Assembly: GCF_000442275.2 (NCBI RefSeq)
Contig: NZ_KE557312.1
Span: forward strand, 124,001 to 188,000
Source: Litoreibacter arenae DSM 19593
Lineage (GTDB): Bacteria > Pseudomonadota > Alphaproteobacteria > Rhodobacterales > Rhodobacteraceae
Length of the DNA: 64,000 nt
Direction of reading: 5' to 3'
In this document: positions 8,565 to 18,569 of the stretch, in pieces
Layout: each line of letters opens with the position of its first letter
Position numbering within the stretch: the stretch's first letter is position 1
Position numbers and translations under genes: made by a program
The notes under the pieces: generated by a model
The model's database searches: none
Seen by the model: only the letters and a program-made list of their open reading frames with translations
Told to the model about the DNA's origin: nothing

Positions 8565-9864
8565 CAACCTGACGCATCGGCGCGTCCTGAAGATCGCCAT
8601 TCCCATCGTTATCTCCAACGCCACCGTCCCCATTCTGGGGGCGGTCGATACCGGCGTGGTTGGCCAGATGGGGCTGGCTGCTCCCATCGGCGCAGTCGGG
8701 ATCGGGGCGATCATTTTGTCCGGGCTCTACTGGCTGTTCGGCTTTCTGCGCATGGGGACAGCCGGGCTGACCGCGCAGGCGCACGGGGCAGGGCAGACGG
8801 GCGAAGTTTCGGCCATGCTGTCGCGCTCGCTGATGATCGGCGTCGCGGCGGGGCTGGTCATCATGTCTTTGCAAATCCCGCTTTTCTGGGGCGCGTTCAA
8901 GCTTTCACCCGCCAGCCCCGAGGTCGAAAGCCTCGCCCGGGACTACATGAGCATCCGCGTCTTCTCCGCACCAGCGGCGATTGCGATATACGGCATCACC
9001 GGCTGGCTGATTGCGTTGGAACGAACCCGTGCGGTGCTCGTCATGCAGGTGTGGATGAACGGGCTGAATATCGTGCTCGACTTGGTGTTTGTCCTGCAAC
9101 TCGGCTGGGGCGTCGAGGGCGTGGCCTTCGCAACCTTTCTTGCAGAATGGTCCGGCCTGGCGTTGGGTTTGTGGCTGTGTCGCGATGCGTTTGCCTCGCC
9201 CGCTTGGAAAGACTGGCCGCGCGTGTTTGATCGGACAAGGCTCAAGCGCATGGCGGCGGTCAACACAGACATCATGGTGCGTTCTGTCCTCCTGCAAGCC
9301 GCCTTCATCTCTTTTTTGTTCTTCGGTGCGGATTTCGGCGACGTGACACTGGCCGCCAACCAGATCCTGCTGCAATTTCTGCACATCACCGCCTATGCGC
9401 TTGACGGCTTCGCCTTCGCGGCAGAGGCGCTGGTCGGTCAGGCCTTCGGCGCACGCAACCGGCTGCGGTTGCGGCGTGGCGCCTATCTGGCGTCTTTCTG
9501 GGGGCTGATTGTCACCATCGGACTGGCGTTGTCATTTGCGGTGTTCGGCGGCACGATCATCGACATCATGACCACAGCGCCCGAGGTCCAGACCGAGGCG
9601 CGAACCTATCTTATCTACATGATATTCGCCCCGGTGGTCGGCGTGGCGGCATGGATGCTGGACGGAGTCTTCATCGGTGCGACCCGCACCCGCGACATGC
9701 GCAACATGATGGCAGTGTCCTTCGCCGTCTATGCCGTGTCGCTGGCGGTTCTGATGCCGTTTCTGGGCAATCACGGGTTGTGGCTGAGCCTGCTGATTAT
9801 GTTCGTGGCCCGTGGGGTAACTTTGGGTCTGAAATACCCCGCACTGGAGGCGGAAGCCGCCTAG
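8557..9864 (+). CDS. MATE-family (DinF-like) efflux transporter
   Basis: 435-aa integral membrane protein with about 12 hydrophobic segments in two halves (about residues 10-210 and 230-430), as expected for MATE exporters. The N-terminal half shows [23 protein letters not shown], close to DinF/NorM types in which an Asp lies in the first helices. It likely exports cationic compounds or oxidised metabolites using an ion gradient. It overlaps the upstream thioesterase by 8 bases. Its stop codon shares the palindrome CTAG with the stop of the convergent pyrD gene. Confidence 0.9.
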   Translation: MADNLTHRRVLKIAIPIVISNATVPILGAVDTGVVGQMGLAAPIGAVGIGAIILSGLYWLFGFLRMGTAGLTAQAHGAGQTGEVSAMLSRSLMIGVAAGLVIMSLQIPLFWGAFKLSPASPEVESLARDYMSIRVFSAPAAIAIYGITGWLIALERTRAVLVMQVWMNGLNIVLDLVFVLQLGWGVEGVAFATFLAEWSGLALGLWLCRDAFASPAWKDWPRVFDRTRLKRMAAVNTDIMVRSVLLQAAFISFLFFGADFGDVTLAANQILLQFLHITAYALDGFAFAAEALVGQAFGARNRLRLRRGAYLASFWGLIVTIGLALSFAVFGGTIIDIMTTAPEVQTEARTYLIYMIFAPVVGVAAWMLDGVFIGATRTRDMRNMMAVSFAVYAVSLAVLMPFLGNHGLWLSLLIMFVARGVTLGLKYPALEAEAA

Positions 9865-10919
9865 AGCCAGTCGCCGCGTCCGGTGCCAACTGCGTCTGCG
9901 ACCGTTGCAAACCCGTCGCGTTCCAGCAATGCGTCCAGTCCCGTGGCGATCTCGCCTGCCAATGACAACCCGCCATAAACCATCGCTGTATATATCTGCA
10001 CTGCCGAGGCTCCGGCACGGATCTTGGCATAGGCCTGCTCCGCAGACCCGACGCCGCCGACGCCAACCAGCGGCACTTTCCCGTCCAGCAGTTCCGACAG
10101 GCGTGCCAGAACACGCGTGCTTTTCTCGAACAAGGGCTGGCCGGACAATCCGCCCGCTTCGTTCTTATGGGGAGATTTCAGTCCGTCGCGCGACAGTGTG
10201 GTATTGGTCGCGATAATTCCCGCAAGGCCCGCCTCAAGCGCGACTTCAGCGATTTCGGCCAGCGCGTCGTCGTCCAGATCAGGGGCGATTTTCAGGAACA
10301 CCGGGATCGCTGTCCGTAACTCGGACCGCGCCTCCATCACGCCCGCCAGAAGCGCCGACAGGGCCGCGCGCCCCTGAAGATCGCGTAGCTTCTCCGTGTT
10401 GGGCGAGGACACATTGACGGTCGCAAAATCCACATGTGGCCCGCAGTGGCGCAGGACGGTCGCAAAATCCTTCGCGCGGTCCTTGCTGTCCTTGTTCGCC
10501 CCTAGGTTGAGACCGACCGGCACGCCGACCACGCGCGACCGAAGGCGCTTGGCGATCACGTCCATGCCCTCATTATTGAAGCCGAAACGGTTGATTGCCG
10601 CTTGGTCCTCGGTCAGCCGGAAAAGACGTGGCTTCGGGTTGCCGGGCTGCGGACGCGGGGTAGCGGCTCCGACTTCGATGAAGCCGAACCCCGCCTGTGC
10701 CAGCGGGCCGACCACTTCGGCGTTCTTGTCGAAGCCTGCCGCGAGGCCGACGGGGTTGGCTAGCTCCATTCCGGCAAGCGACGTCTTCAAACGGGGCGTA
10801 CGCACGGGGCCGTTTCCGGTGCCCAAGCCTAACTTCAAGGCGCCGATTGCCAGCCCGTGAGCACGCTCCGGGTCAACGCGGTGCATGCCCGCAAGCACCA
10901 GACGTTCCAACATTCTCAT
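9861..10919 (-). CDS. pyrD: quinone-dependent dihydroorotate dehydrogenase (class 2)
   Basis: 352-aa FMN enzyme of pyrimidine synthesis that oxidises dihydroorotate to orotate and passes electrons to the quinone pool at the inner membrane. An amphipathic N-terminal helix ([22 protein letters not shown]) marks the class 2 form. Further marks are [36 protein letters not shown], the catalytic Ser region VNVSSPNT, and [15 protein letters not shown] for FMN. The start at 10919 forms an ATGA overlap with the DUF952 stop. An alternative start is the Met two codons later. Confidence 0.95.
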   Translation of the reverse strand: MRMLERLVLAGMHRVDPERAHGLAIGALKLGLGTGNGPVRTPRLKTSLAGMELANPVGLAAGFDKNAEVVGPLAQAGFGFIEVGAATPRPQPGNPKPRLFRLTEDQAAINRFGFNNEGMDVIAKRLRSRVVGVPVGLNLGANKDSKDRAKDFATVLRHCGPHVDFATVNVSSPNTEKLRDLQGRAALSALLAGVMEARSELRTAIPVFLKIAPDLDDDALAEIAEVALEAGLAGIIATNTTLSRDGLKSPHKNEAGGLSGQPLFEKSTRVLARLSELLDGKVPLVGVGGVGSAEQAYAKIRAGASAVQIYTAMVYGGLSLAGEIATGLDALLERDGFATVADAVGTGRGDWL

Positions 10920-11254
10920 ATCCAGATCGGGGTGAAGCCGGACGGGTGGTCCGAATCCTTCAGCGGCTTGTACCAAACCACATCGTCAGTCGTCAGAGCG
11001 CGATAAAGATGCGGAAACAGCGAGTTGCCGCGTGACACTTCCCATTTTAGATCGCCCCCCAGTGAGTCGGCTTCAACTGCCAATAGCGTCAGGCCGCTTT
11101 CACCCGCGAAATGCTTGGCAAGAGTGCTGGCAACCTGATCGCCAGTCGACAAATGAACATAGCCGTCGGCGACATCAATCGGTGCCCCTTGCGTTTCGCC
11201 GTTTTTGAGCAGATCGGCAAACTCGTGCTCTCGGAATATCTTGTAAATCAGCAT
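10916..11254 (-). CDS. DUF952 family protein
   Basis: 112 aa, a small cytoplasmic protein with the DUF952 marks [16 protein letters not shown] and [20 protein letters not shown]. The family has an unknown role. Its fold has been likened to ADP-ribosyl-type proteins, but I cannot confirm activity. The stop overlaps the pyrD start (ATGA), an arrangement I know from many Rhodobacterales. A GTG three codons upstream is an alternative start. Confidence 0.85.
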   Translation of the reverse strand: MLIYKIFREHEFADLLKNGETQGAPIDVADGYVHLSTGDQVASTLAKHFAGESGLTLLAVEADSLGGDLKWEVSRGNSLFPHLYRALTTDDVVWYKPLKDSDHPSGFTPIWI

Positions 11255-11398
11255 GCCGCCCACATGCCCGCTGCCTGTCGGCTGGTCAAGTCATAGAGCG
11301 TCCCGAAGATGACGTTGCGCAATCCTGCGACTGGCCTTTGACTCCGCGCGGCAATAGCGCCACTCTGGTTTCAGTTATTCAATTGGGGGACCAACCAA

Positions 11399-12973
11399 AT
11401 GCTCAAGACCCTTCTCGCAAGCGCTGCCGCGCTGACCCTGACATCAGGGATCGCCGCAGCCGACTATTCGCTGACTATCCTGCACACAAACGACTTCCAC
11501 GCCCGGTTCGAGCCTATCAGCAAGTACGACTCCGGCTGCTCTGCCGAGGACAACACCGCGGGCGAGTGTTTCGGCGGCTGGGCGCGTCTGGTGAATGTCG
11601 TCAAAGACGCGCGGTCACGCTCCAATAACGCCATTCTTGTGGATGGCGGTGACCAGTTCCAGGGCACGCTGTTCTACACCTACTACAAAGGCAAGGTCGC
11701 GGCCGAGATGATGAACGGCCTGCAATATGATGCCATGACCGTCGGCAACCATGAATTCGACGACGGCCCGGAAGTTCTGGCCGGCTTCATGGATTCGGTC
11801 GAATTCCCGGTCCTCATGTCCAACGCCGATGTGTCCGGCGAGCCTGCGCTGGCCGACAAGCTGATGAAGTCCACAGTGATCGAGCGCGGCGGCGAAAAGC
11901 TGGGCCTGATCGGCCTGACGCCGCAAGACACGCCTGATCTCGCGTCGCCCGGCAAGAACATCATCTTCACCGATCCGTCCGAGGCAGTGCAGGGTGAGGT
12001 CGACAAACTGACCGAGCAGGGTGTGAACAAGATCATCGTGCTCAGCCATTCCGGCTTCGAGGTCGACAAAGTGATTGCCGCCAACACAACCGGCGTTGAT
12101 GTCATTGTAGGTGGCCACTCGAACACGCTGTTGTCCAACACGCAGGAAAACGCCGTTGACATTTATCCAGTCACGGTCGGCGATACGGCTATCGTACAGG
12201 CCTATGCTTACGGCAAGTTTCTGGGCGAGTTGAACGTGACCTTCGATGATGAGGGGAAAGTGATGGAAGCACAGGGCGAGCCGCTGCTGATCGACGGCAA
12301 GGTTGTCGAGGACGATGCCATCGTTGCGCGTGTGTCCGAGCTTGCACAACCACTGGATGAAATCCGCAACGAGGTCGTGGCCGAGGCGGCTGACGCCATT
12401 GTCGGCGACCGCGACGTCTGCCGCGTCGAGGAATGCTCGATGGGCAACCTGATCGCCGATGCCATGCTCGATCGCGTCAAGGATCAGGGCGTGACGATCG
12501 CATTCGCCAACTCCGGCGGCATCCGCGCATCCATCGACGCGGGCGAGGTGACCATGGGCGAGGTGCTGACCGTGTTGCCGTTCCAGAACACGCTATCCAC
12601 GTTCGAGGTATCGGGCCAGACGGTGATCGACGCTCTGGAGAATGGCGTAAGCCAGGTCGAAGAGGTAAAGGGCCGCTTCCCGCAGGTGGCAGGGCTGCAA
12701 TTCAGCTGGGACCCATCCGTCGCACCGAACGAGGGCCGCATTCAGGATGTCTCGGTGAAGGAGGGTGACGCATGGGTGCCAATCGACCCGGAGGCCACCT
12801 ATAAGCTGGTCTCTAACAACTTCGTGCGCGGCGGCGGTGACGGCTTCAGCATGTTCACGACAGCGCAAAACGCCTATGATTTCGGGCCTGACGTCGCGGA
12901 CGTACTGGCTGAGTACATGGCCGAAACGGGGCCGGTTAAGCCCTACACTGACGGTCGTATCGTCAAGAAATGA
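11399..12973 (+). CDS. periplasmic bifunctional metallophosphatase / 5'-nucleotidase
   Basis: 524-aa secreted enzyme with an N-terminal signal peptide (MLKTLLASAAALTLTSGIAAA). The N-terminal dimetal phosphoesterase domain has the family ligands in LHTNDFHARFEP, DGGDQFQGT, VGNHEFDDG, LSHSGFEVD and VGGHSNT. The C-terminal 5'-nucleotidase domain (from about residue 340) has MGNLIADAMLD and NSGGIRASIDAGEVTMGE. It removes phosphate from nucleotides and releases nucleosides for uptake. It is a single gene, followed by the terminator at 13087-13121. Confidence 0.94.
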   Translation: MLKTLLASAAALTLTSGIAAADYSLTILHTNDFHARFEPISKYDSGCSAEDNTAGECFGGWARLVNVVKDARSRSNNAILVDGGDQFQGTLFYTYYKGKVAAEMMNGLQYDAMTVGNHEFDDGPEVLAGFMDSVEFPVLMSNADVSGEPALADKLMKSTVIERGGEKLGLIGLTPQDTPDLASPGKNIIFTDPSEAVQGEVDKLTEQGVNKIIVLSHSGFEVDKVIAANTTGVDVIVGGHSNTLLSNTQENAVDIYPVTVGDTAIVQAYAYGKFLGELNVTFDDEGKVMEAQGEPLLIDGKVVEDDAIVARVSELAQPLDEIRNEVVAEAADAIVGDRDVCRVEECSMGNLIADAMLDRVKDQGVTIAFANSGGIRASIDAGEVTMGEVLTVLPFQNTLSTFEVSGQTVIDALENGVSQVEEVKGRFPQVAGLQFSWDPSVAPNEGRIQDVSVKEGDAWVPIDPEATYKLVSNNFVRGGGDGFSMFTTAQNAYDFGPDVADVLAEYMAETGPVKPYTDGRIVKK

Positions 12974-13086
12974 TAGCAGGCGCGGCGGATACTGTCCGCC
13001 GCATTTGCCCCAAACCAATGCGGCACGCCAGTCAAAGTCTTGAGCGTGACTTGCTAATGGCGACAGGGACCATCACTGTGCAAACG

Positions 13087-13121
13087 AAAAAAGCCCCGCC
13101 GTGTCTGGCGGGGCTTTTTTT
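13087..13121. terminator. bidirectional intrinsic terminator
   Basis: Stem AAAAAAGCCCCGCC / GGCGGGGCTTTTTT with a 6-base loop, flanked by A-runs and T-runs on both sides. It lies between the 5'-nucleotidase (plus) and the cupredoxin-like gene (minus), so it can end both transcripts. Confidence 0.9.
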
Positions 13122-13139
13122 GCATGACTTATGAGAAGA

Positions 13140-13568
13140 TCATTCCTGAACAGGATTGTCGCCATCACCGGCGCCGGACAGCTCGAAGCACTCTGGCGCT
13201 TCGCCCGTTTCGGGCGATCCGAAAGCGCCTTTATATTCCGCATTGTAGCTCGACTCGAAGCACAAAGCCATCTCTGCGCCGACAAGCACCGAGACCACTT
13301 GCCCTGGCTGAATGGGCCCGGTCGTCCAGGTGCCGTCGATCGCTGTCGCGTCATGGACGGTATCTTCTTCGTTGCGGATGAAAACTGTCTCACCAGCCGC
13401 GGCCAAAACCATCGGAGGGAAGAAAACGCCACCTTTGATGTCAACGCGCCGCTCGTCCATCGGATCGATGACTCCGACATCACCTTCGCCGACATCGCCG
13501 GTTGCACCGGCCATTCCGGCTGACAAGGCTACAGCACATGCTGCACAGCTCACTACAAATTTACGCAT
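13140..13568 (-). CDS. secreted cupredoxin-like protein with incomplete copper site
   Basis: 142 aa with a signal peptide (MRKFVVSCAACAVALSAG, cleavage near AGA-TG). The mature part has a plastocyanin-like layout: GGVFFPPMVLAAAGETVFIRNEEDTVHDA, with the His of a type 1 copper site, and VLVGAEMALCFESSYNAEY, where Cys stands as in cupredoxins. The second His and the Met normally found after the Cys are not visible here. It therefore looks like a cupredoxin-fold protein that has lost or altered its copper site. The gene stands alone, bounded by the terminator at 13087-13121. The function is unknown. Confidence 0.75.
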   Translation of the reverse strand: MRKFVVSCAACAVALSAGMAGATGDVGEGDVGVIDPMDERRVDIKGGVFFPPMVLAAAGETVFIRNEEDTVHDATAIDGTWTTGPIQPGQVVSVLVGAEMALCFESSYNAEYKGAFGSPETGEAPECFELSGAGDGDNPVQE

Positions 13569-13714
13569 GGTTCAATTCCTCACGGGTTACCTGTCGGCGA
13601 CCTCTCGCCAAATATCTGGGGTCAGTTAATGACAAATGAATTGGGCGATTCTTGGGCACTAGTCCCGTTGTTTGGAAACAGCTCGTTGCCAATTCCAAGA
13701 CAAAGGCAAGCGGC

Positions 13715-14803
13715 TTACGCCTGCTCGTAAGGTGTCAGTCGGCCCCAGTCGAACTCCACACCAATACCAGGTGTGTCCGGTGCGACCGCCAGATGATCCT
13801 CGATCACCACGGGCCGTTTCGTATATTGCTCAATAGGAAACGAGTGCATCTCGATCCAGCCCGCATTGGGTTGGGCGGCCACAAGGCTCACATGCAACTC
13901 CTGCATCCCGTGCGAGCAGGGCGGTATTCCATGCTCGCGACACAGCGCCGCCACCTGACGCCAACCGGTAATCCCGCCGCAGTTGGAGGCGTCTGGCTGC
14001 AGATAACTCAACCTGGCATCCGCCACGGCATACTCGAACTCATGGATCGTGTGCAGGTTCTCCCCCATCGCCAGCGGTATCCCTGTCGCCTCGGCAATGC
14101 GGCCAAAGCCCTTGTAGTCGTCGGGGATCGTCGGCTCCTCGAACCACATCAGGTCAAAGGGCTTGAAGGCAAGCGCCGCCTCAATCGCCTGCTCCAACGT
14201 CATCGAGTAGTTGGCATCGACCGCAAACCCTATATCCGGTCCGATCATCTCCCGAACCGCGCTGATGCGCTCCAAATCTTCGGTCAGCGTCGGTTGCCCG
14301 ATCTTGATCTTCACCGCATTCAATCCGCGATCCAGAAAGGCCTGAACGCTGTCCAACAGCTTGGGCAGCGGGAACCCCAGGTCAATCCCGCCGCCATAGG
14401 CGCGGCACCGGTCCGACGCGCCACCCGCCATTTGCCAAAGCGGCGCGCCACGCGCCTTGCCGCGCAAATCCCACAATGCAATATCCACGGCGGAAATGGC
14501 GAAGGACGCAATCCCGCCCCGCGCCACGTAATGAACATGCCACTGCATCGCGTCATATAGTGCCTCGACCTCGCTCGCATCTTGCCCCATCAAATACGGC
14601 GCCAGGTCGTCACGGATCATCGCCGCAATCGCCGTGCCACCTTTGCCGCCGGTATAGGTGTATCCGGTCCCTTCCGAGCCATTCTCCAACCGCACGGTTG
14701 CCGTTACAAGCTGGAAGAAGTGGTGATCGCCATGCTTGGCATCCACCAGAACCTCGTCCAGAGGTATGTGGAACAACCGCACTTCGACCGCCGCAATCTT
14801 CAT
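13715..14803 (-). CDS. enolase-superfamily enzyme, mandelate racemase subgroup (probable sugar-acid dehydratase)
   Basis: 362 aa. All active-site residues of the mandelate racemase subgroup are present in order: Lys165 and Lys167 (AVKIKIG), Asp196 with Asn198 (VDANYS), Glu222 ([10 protein letters not shown]), Glu248 (MGEN) and His298 ([12 protein letters not shown]). The C-terminal part, with His in [16 protein letters not shown], resembles galactarate/talarate and related acid-sugar dehydratases more than racemases. It probably dehydrates a sugar acid to a 2-keto-3-deoxy acid in the cytoplasm. It is the last gene of the minus-strand operon with an IlvD/Edd dehydratase, an FAH hydrolase and an SDR. 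The true substrate is not known. Confidence 0.85.
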   Translation of the reverse strand: MKIAAVEVRLFHIPLDEVLVDAKHGDHHFFQLVTATVRLENGSEGTGYTYTGGKGGTAIAAMIRDDLAPYLMGQDASEVEALYDAMQWHVHYVARGGIASFAISAVDIALWDLRGKARGAPLWQMAGGASDRCRAYGGGIDLGFPLPKLLDSVQAFLDRGLNAVKIKIGQPTLTEDLERISAVREMIGPDIGFAVDANYSMTLEQAIEAALAFKPFDLMWFEEPTIPDDYKGFGRIAEATGIPLAMGENLHTIHEFEYAVADARLSYLQPDASNCGGITGWRQVAALCREHGIPPCSHGMQELHVSLVAAQPNAGWIEMHSFPIEQYTKRPVVIEDHLAVAPDTPGIGVEFDWGRLTPYEQA

Positions 14804-14820
14804 GCTTCTTTTTTCCTCAG

Positions 14821-14874
14821 ATACCTCGGGGGTTTGGGGGCAGAGCCCCCATCAAAAAATGTCGGGCCGAAGGC
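14821..14874. repeat. dispersed palindromic element, copy 1
   Basis: Starts ATACCTCGGGGG, contains the hairpin GGGGGC-AGA-GCCCCC (14836-14850) and ends GGGCCGAAGGC. The element at 21360-21448 shares the same beginning, the GGCAGAGCCCC core and the GTGCCGAAGGC end. Both sit directly downstream of the last bases of a gene, so it may serve as a terminator-like structure as well as a repeat. Confidence 0.65.
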
Positions 14875-14883
14875 TCATTGACC

Positions 14884-15840
14884 TCACAGATGCGCACATT
14901 CCGGCACAGGCGTCTTCACCGTCCCGTCCGCTTTCCACTGCAACAGGTTGTCCACAGTCAGCGCCCCCATCGCCGCCCGCGTCTCATGCGTGGCAGAGCC
15001 GACATGCGGCAGCAACACCGTCCGGTCCGACGCCTTCAGCGCGTCCGGTATATGCGGCTCCCGCTCGAACACGTCCAATCCGGCCATCCCCAACTTGCCG
15101 CTGTCCAAGGCCGCGATCAACGCATCCTCATCCACGACCGAGCCGCGTGAGACGTTGATCAACATGCCCTCCGGCCCCAACGCCTCCAGCACATCCTTGT
15201 TCACGATCTTGTTCGTCGACGCCCCGCCCGGTGTGATGCAGACCAGCACGTCGCAGGCCCGCGCCATCTCCACCAGATCAGCGTAGTAGGTATAGGGCAC
15301 GTCTTTCCTGGTGCGGGTGTGATACACGATTTCCGGGTTGAACACGAATAGCCGGTCCGCGATCTCCTGCCCGATACGGCCCAAGCCAAGAATGCCGATC
15401 GTCTTGCCATCGGGCGAGGTCGACAGCGGCGCGTTGCCCTTTGCCTCCCAATCCCCCGACCGCGCCCACGCTTCGTCATGCCGGAAGTTGCGCAGACCTG
15501 CCAGCAGCAGCAGCAGCGTGGTATTCGCCACCTCGCCGTTCAGCACATTCGGCGTGTGCGACACCTTGATGCCCCGCGCCACGCAGGTATCCGTGTCGAC
15601 CGCGTCATAGCCGACGCCATAACCCGAAACGACCTTCAGGTTGGGCAGAGCCTCCATCACATGCGCTGGAACCCCGTCATGCCCGTTGGTCATGACCGCC
15701 TCGACGCCCGCGCCATGCGTGGCGGCCCACGCGTCGAAATCGTCGATCTCCGACAGCACATGCACGGTGAATTCCGCATCCAGCCGCGCGCGCATCTCGG
15801 CGGTGGCCCCGCCGATCTGCAACAGTTCCGGCTGGCTCAC
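14884..15840 (-). CDS. D-isomer specific 2-hydroxyacid dehydrogenase
   Basis: 318-aa NAD(P)-dependent enzyme, likely reducing or oxidising a small 2-hydroxy acid such as glyoxylate/glycolate or hydroxypyruvate/glycerate. Marks: substrate-side Gly motif VVSGYGVGYDAVD, dinucleotide motif GILGLGRIGQEIADRL, catalytic Arg in LINVSRGSVVDEDAL, Glu in GLDVFEREPHIP, and His in LPHVGSATHETR. Its ATG overlaps the FAH hydrolase stop by 4 bases. A pathway that yields glycolate or lactate plus pyruvate from a keto acid would give this enzyme a natural job, but the link is inferred from position. Confidence 0.9.
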   Translation of the reverse strand: MSQPELLQIGGATAEMRARLDAEFTVHVLSEIDDFDAWAATHGAGVEAVMTNGHDGVPAHVMEALPNLKVVSGYGVGYDAVDTDTCVARGIKVSHTPNVLNGEVANTTLLLLLAGLRNFRHDEAWARSGDWEAKGNAPLSTSPDGKTIGILGLGRIGQEIADRLFVFNPEIVYHTRTRKDVPYTYYADLVEMARACDVLVCITPGGASTNKIVNKDVLEALGPEGMLINVSRGSVVDEDALIAALDSGKLGMAGLDVFEREPHIPDALKASDRTVLLPHVGSATHETRAAMGALTVDNLLQWKADGTVKTPVPECAHL

Positions 15841-16685
15841 GCGTCTTCGCCCACGGTCTGGCGCTGCGTGCCCAGGCCTTCAATGGTTAGCTCCATCACG
15901 TCGCCCTTTTTCAGATATACCGGCTCCGGCTTGATCCCCATGCCCACACCCGGCGGCGTGCCTGTGGTGATCACGTCACCCGGATAGAGCGTCATCAGGC
16001 CGGACAGATGCTCGATGATCTGCGCCACTGTGAAGATCATCGTGTTGGTATTTCCGGTCTGCATCCGCTTCCCGTTCACGTCCAGCGACATGGCAAGGTT
16101 CTGCACGTCGTCTACCTCGTCTCTGGTCACCAGCCACGGCCCTGTCGGCCCGAAGGTGTCGCAGGATTTGCCCTTGGTCCACTGGCCGGTCAGCTGCGTT
16201 TGAAAGTGCCGCTCGGATACGTCGTTGACCACGCAGTAGCCCGCCACATAGTCCAGCGCATTGGCCTCAGAGACGTATTTGCACTGCTTGCCAATGACCA
16301 CACCCAGCTCGACCTCCCAATCCGTATGGGTGGAGCCGCGAGGCATGATCACGTCGTCATTCGGCCCGACGATGGCAGAGTTCGCCTTGAAGAACAGGAT
16401 CGGATGCTCGGGGATCGCAGCGCCGGTTTCTGCCGCGTGGTCCGAGTAATTCAGCCCGATGCACAAAAACTTGCCGATATTGCCGACGCAGGCCCCAAGG
16501 CGCGGGTTGCCTTTGACCTCGGGCAGGTGGTCAGGCTTCACCTTGCTCAGCGCATGTAGCACCGCGTCCCCCAGATGTGCGCCGTCGATATCCTTCACAT
16601 GGCCGCTCAGATCACGCAGCACACCATCGGCATCAATCATACCGGGTTTTTCGTCGCCTTTTTTTCCGTATCGAACCAGTTTCAT
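15837..16685 (-). CDS. fumarylacetoacetate hydrolase family protein, 2,4-diketo-3-deoxy-L-fuconate hydrolase-like
   Basis: 282-aa FAH-fold enzyme. Marks include FLCIGLNYSDHAAETG, the metal ligands of WEVELGVVIGKQ (Glu pair), YCVVNDVSERHFQ and the C-terminal TGTPPGVGMGIKP. This layout matches the hydrolases that split 2,4-diketo-3-deoxy-L-fuconate into pyruvate and lactate (or the pentonate analogue into pyruvate and glycolate). It sits between the IlvD/Edd dehydratase and the D-2-hydroxyacid dehydrogenase, with a 4-base overlap with the latter. Ureidoglycolate lyase is a related alternative. The context favours a sugar-acid hydrolase. Confidence 0.87.
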   Translation of the reverse strand: MKLVRYGKKGDEKPGMIDADGVLRDLSGHVKDIDGAHLGDAVLHALSKVKPDHLPEVKGNPRLGACVGNIGKFLCIGLNYSDHAAETGAAIPEHPILFFKANSAIVGPNDDVIMPRGSTHTDWEVELGVVIGKQCKYVSEANALDYVAGYCVVNDVSERHFQTQLTGQWTKGKSCDTFGPTGPWLVTRDEVDDVQNLAMSLDVNGKRMQTGNTNTMIFTVAQIIEHLSGLMTLYPGDVITTGTPPGVGMGIKPEPVYLKKGDVMELTIEGLGTQRQTVGEDA

Positions 16686-16697
16686 CTCGCATCTCCC

Positions 16698-18485
16698 TTA
16701 ATGGTTGTCGCGCGGCATGTATTTGCGCGCGATGTCTTGGTATTTCGTGGCACCTTCCAGCGTCATTCCCTCCGAGAACGGACGGACCATGGCACGGAAA
16801 ATCTCCTGCCAAGGGGTCTGGCTGTCCGGCACCTCGATGGAGCCGTTCACCAGTTTCTCCGCGCGGCGCTTTAACTCGGCATCATCCACCAGCATATCAG
16901 CCGTGCATTTACGCAGATCAATCCGCACACGGTCGCCGGTCTGCACCAAGGCCAATCCGCCACCATCCGCCGCCTCGGGCGATGCGTTCAGGATCGACGG
17001 CGACCCCGACGTTCCCGATTGCCGCCCGTCACCGACACAGGGCAGGGCATGTATCCCCTTTTTCAAAAGGTAGGATGGTGGCCGCATATTCACCACCTCC
17101 GCGCCGCCCGGATAGCCCTTCGGTCCCGCACCGCGCATGATCAGGATGCAATGCTCGTCAACGCCAAGGCTCACGTCGTCGATCTTGTGGTGGAAATCCT
17201 CCGGCCCGTCGAACACAATGGCGCGGCCCTCGAAGGCGTCAGGATCATCAGGGTCGGACAGATACCGTGTGCGGAACTCTTCGGAAATCACGCTGGTCTT
17301 CATGATCGCGCTGTCGAAAAGGTTGCCCTTCAGATTGATGAAGCCCGCATCCTTCAACATCGGCGCGTCAATCGAATAGATCACGTCGTCATTGCCGGAT
17401 AGCATCCCGCCGCAATTCTCCGCCATGGTCTTGCCATTGGCGGTCACCGCGTCCGGATGAGGCAACAGCCCCGCCCTCAACAACTCGCCAATCACCGCAG
17501 GCACGCCGCCCGCGCGGTGATAATCCTCGCCCAGATATTTGCCCGCGGGTTGCAAGTTTACCAGCAACGGCACCTTATGTCCGATGCCCTGCCAGTCGTC
17601 GTTTGTTAGCTCTATACCTAAGTGTTTTGCCACCCCGTTCAGATGGATCGGTGCGTTGGTTGATCCGCCAATGGCCGAGTTGATAACAATAGCGTTTTCA
17701 AAGGCTTCGCGGGTCATGATGTCAGACGGCCTTAGGTCTTCATGCACCATCTCGACGATGCGTTGACCGGTGTGGTAGCTGATCTGCCCCCGCTCGCGGT
17801 AAGGCGCAGGGATCGCCGCAGAGCCCGGCAATTGCATTCCCAAAGCCTCCGCCAAGGAGTTCATCGTCGTGGCCGTCCCCATGGTGTTGCAGTACCCGAC
17901 AGAGGGCGTTGAGGACGCCACCAGATCCATAAACCCGTCATCGTCGATTTTCCCCGCCGCCTGCATCTCGCGGGCCTTCCAAACGATGGTGCCGGAACCC
18001 GTGCGCTCGCCATTGAACCAGCCGTTCAGCATCGGGCCCACACTCAGGGCAATCGCAGGTATGTTCACTGTCGCCGCCGCCATCAGCAGGGCAGGGGTGG
18101 TCTTGTCGCATCCGATATTCAGCACGACGCCATCGATCGGATAGCCGAACAGCGTCTCCACCAAAGACAGATATGCAAGGTTCCGGTCCAGCATAGCGGT
18201 AGGCCGCTTGCCGGTCTCCTGAATGGGATGCACCGGTATCTCGATCACCGTCCCGCCCGCCGCAATCACCCCGTCGCGCACCCGCTTGGTCAGCTCGATA
18301 TGGTGGCGGTTACACGGCGACAAATCGGACCCCGTCTGCGCAATCCCGATAATCGGCTTGCCCGATTGCAACTCTTCACGGGTCAGCCCGTAGTTCAGAT
18401 ACCGCTCCAGATAAAGCGCGGTCATTTCCTGATTGTCAGGGTTGTTGAACCACTTCTGCGATCTCAGCTTCGACTTATCCGCCAT
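16698..18485 (-). CDS. IlvD/Edd-family dehydratase (sugar-acid dehydratase-like)
   Basis: 595-aa Fe-S dehydratase. Cluster-binding cysteines appear in [24 protein letters not shown] and [21 protein letters not shown]. Further marks are [10 protein letters not shown], GCVxG-like glycine turns and the C-terminal [27 protein letters not shown] stretch of sugar-acid dehydratases. It removes water from an aldonic acid to give a 2-keto-3-deoxy acid. The length and C-terminal motif fit the L-arabinonate/D-xylonate/L-fuconate group rather than dihydroxyacid dehydratase of branched-chain synthesis. The SDR gene lies 84 bases upstream and the FAH hydrolase 12 bases downstream. A GTG two codons upstream is an alternative start. 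Confidence 0.9.
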   Translation of the reverse strand: MADKSKLRSQKWFNNPDNQEMTALYLERYLNYGLTREELQSGKPIIGIAQTGSDLSPCNRHHIELTKRVRDGVIAAGGTVIEIPVHPIQETGKRPTAMLDRNLAYLSLVETLFGYPIDGVVLNIGCDKTTPALLMAAATVNIPAIALSVGPMLNGWFNGERTGSGTIVWKAREMQAAGKIDDDGFMDLVASSTPSVGYCNTMGTATTMNSLAEALGMQLPGSAAIPAPYRERGQISYHTGQRIVEMVHEDLRPSDIMTREAFENAIVINSAIGGSTNAPIHLNGVAKHLGIELTNDDWQGIGHKVPLLVNLQPAGKYLGEDYHRAGGVPAVIGELLRAGLLPHPDAVTANGKTMAENCGGMLSGNDDVIYSIDAPMLKDAGFINLKGNLFDSAIMKTSVISEEFRTRYLSDPDDPDAFEGRAIVFDGPEDFHHKIDDVSLGVDEHCILIMRGAGPKGYPGGAEVVNMRPPSYLLKKGIHALPCVGDGRQSGTSGSPSILNASPEAADGGGLALVQTGDRVRIDLRKCTADMLVDDAELKRRAEKLVNGSIEVPDSQTPWQEIFRAMVRPFSEGMTLEGATKYQDIARKYMPRDNH

Positions 18486-18569
18486 CTTCACATCCCGTTA
18501 AGGTTAACGCGCGCCGCCCGTGGCAACACCCTTGTTTCCATTTGGTCAAAAATACTCAAATTCCCGACC

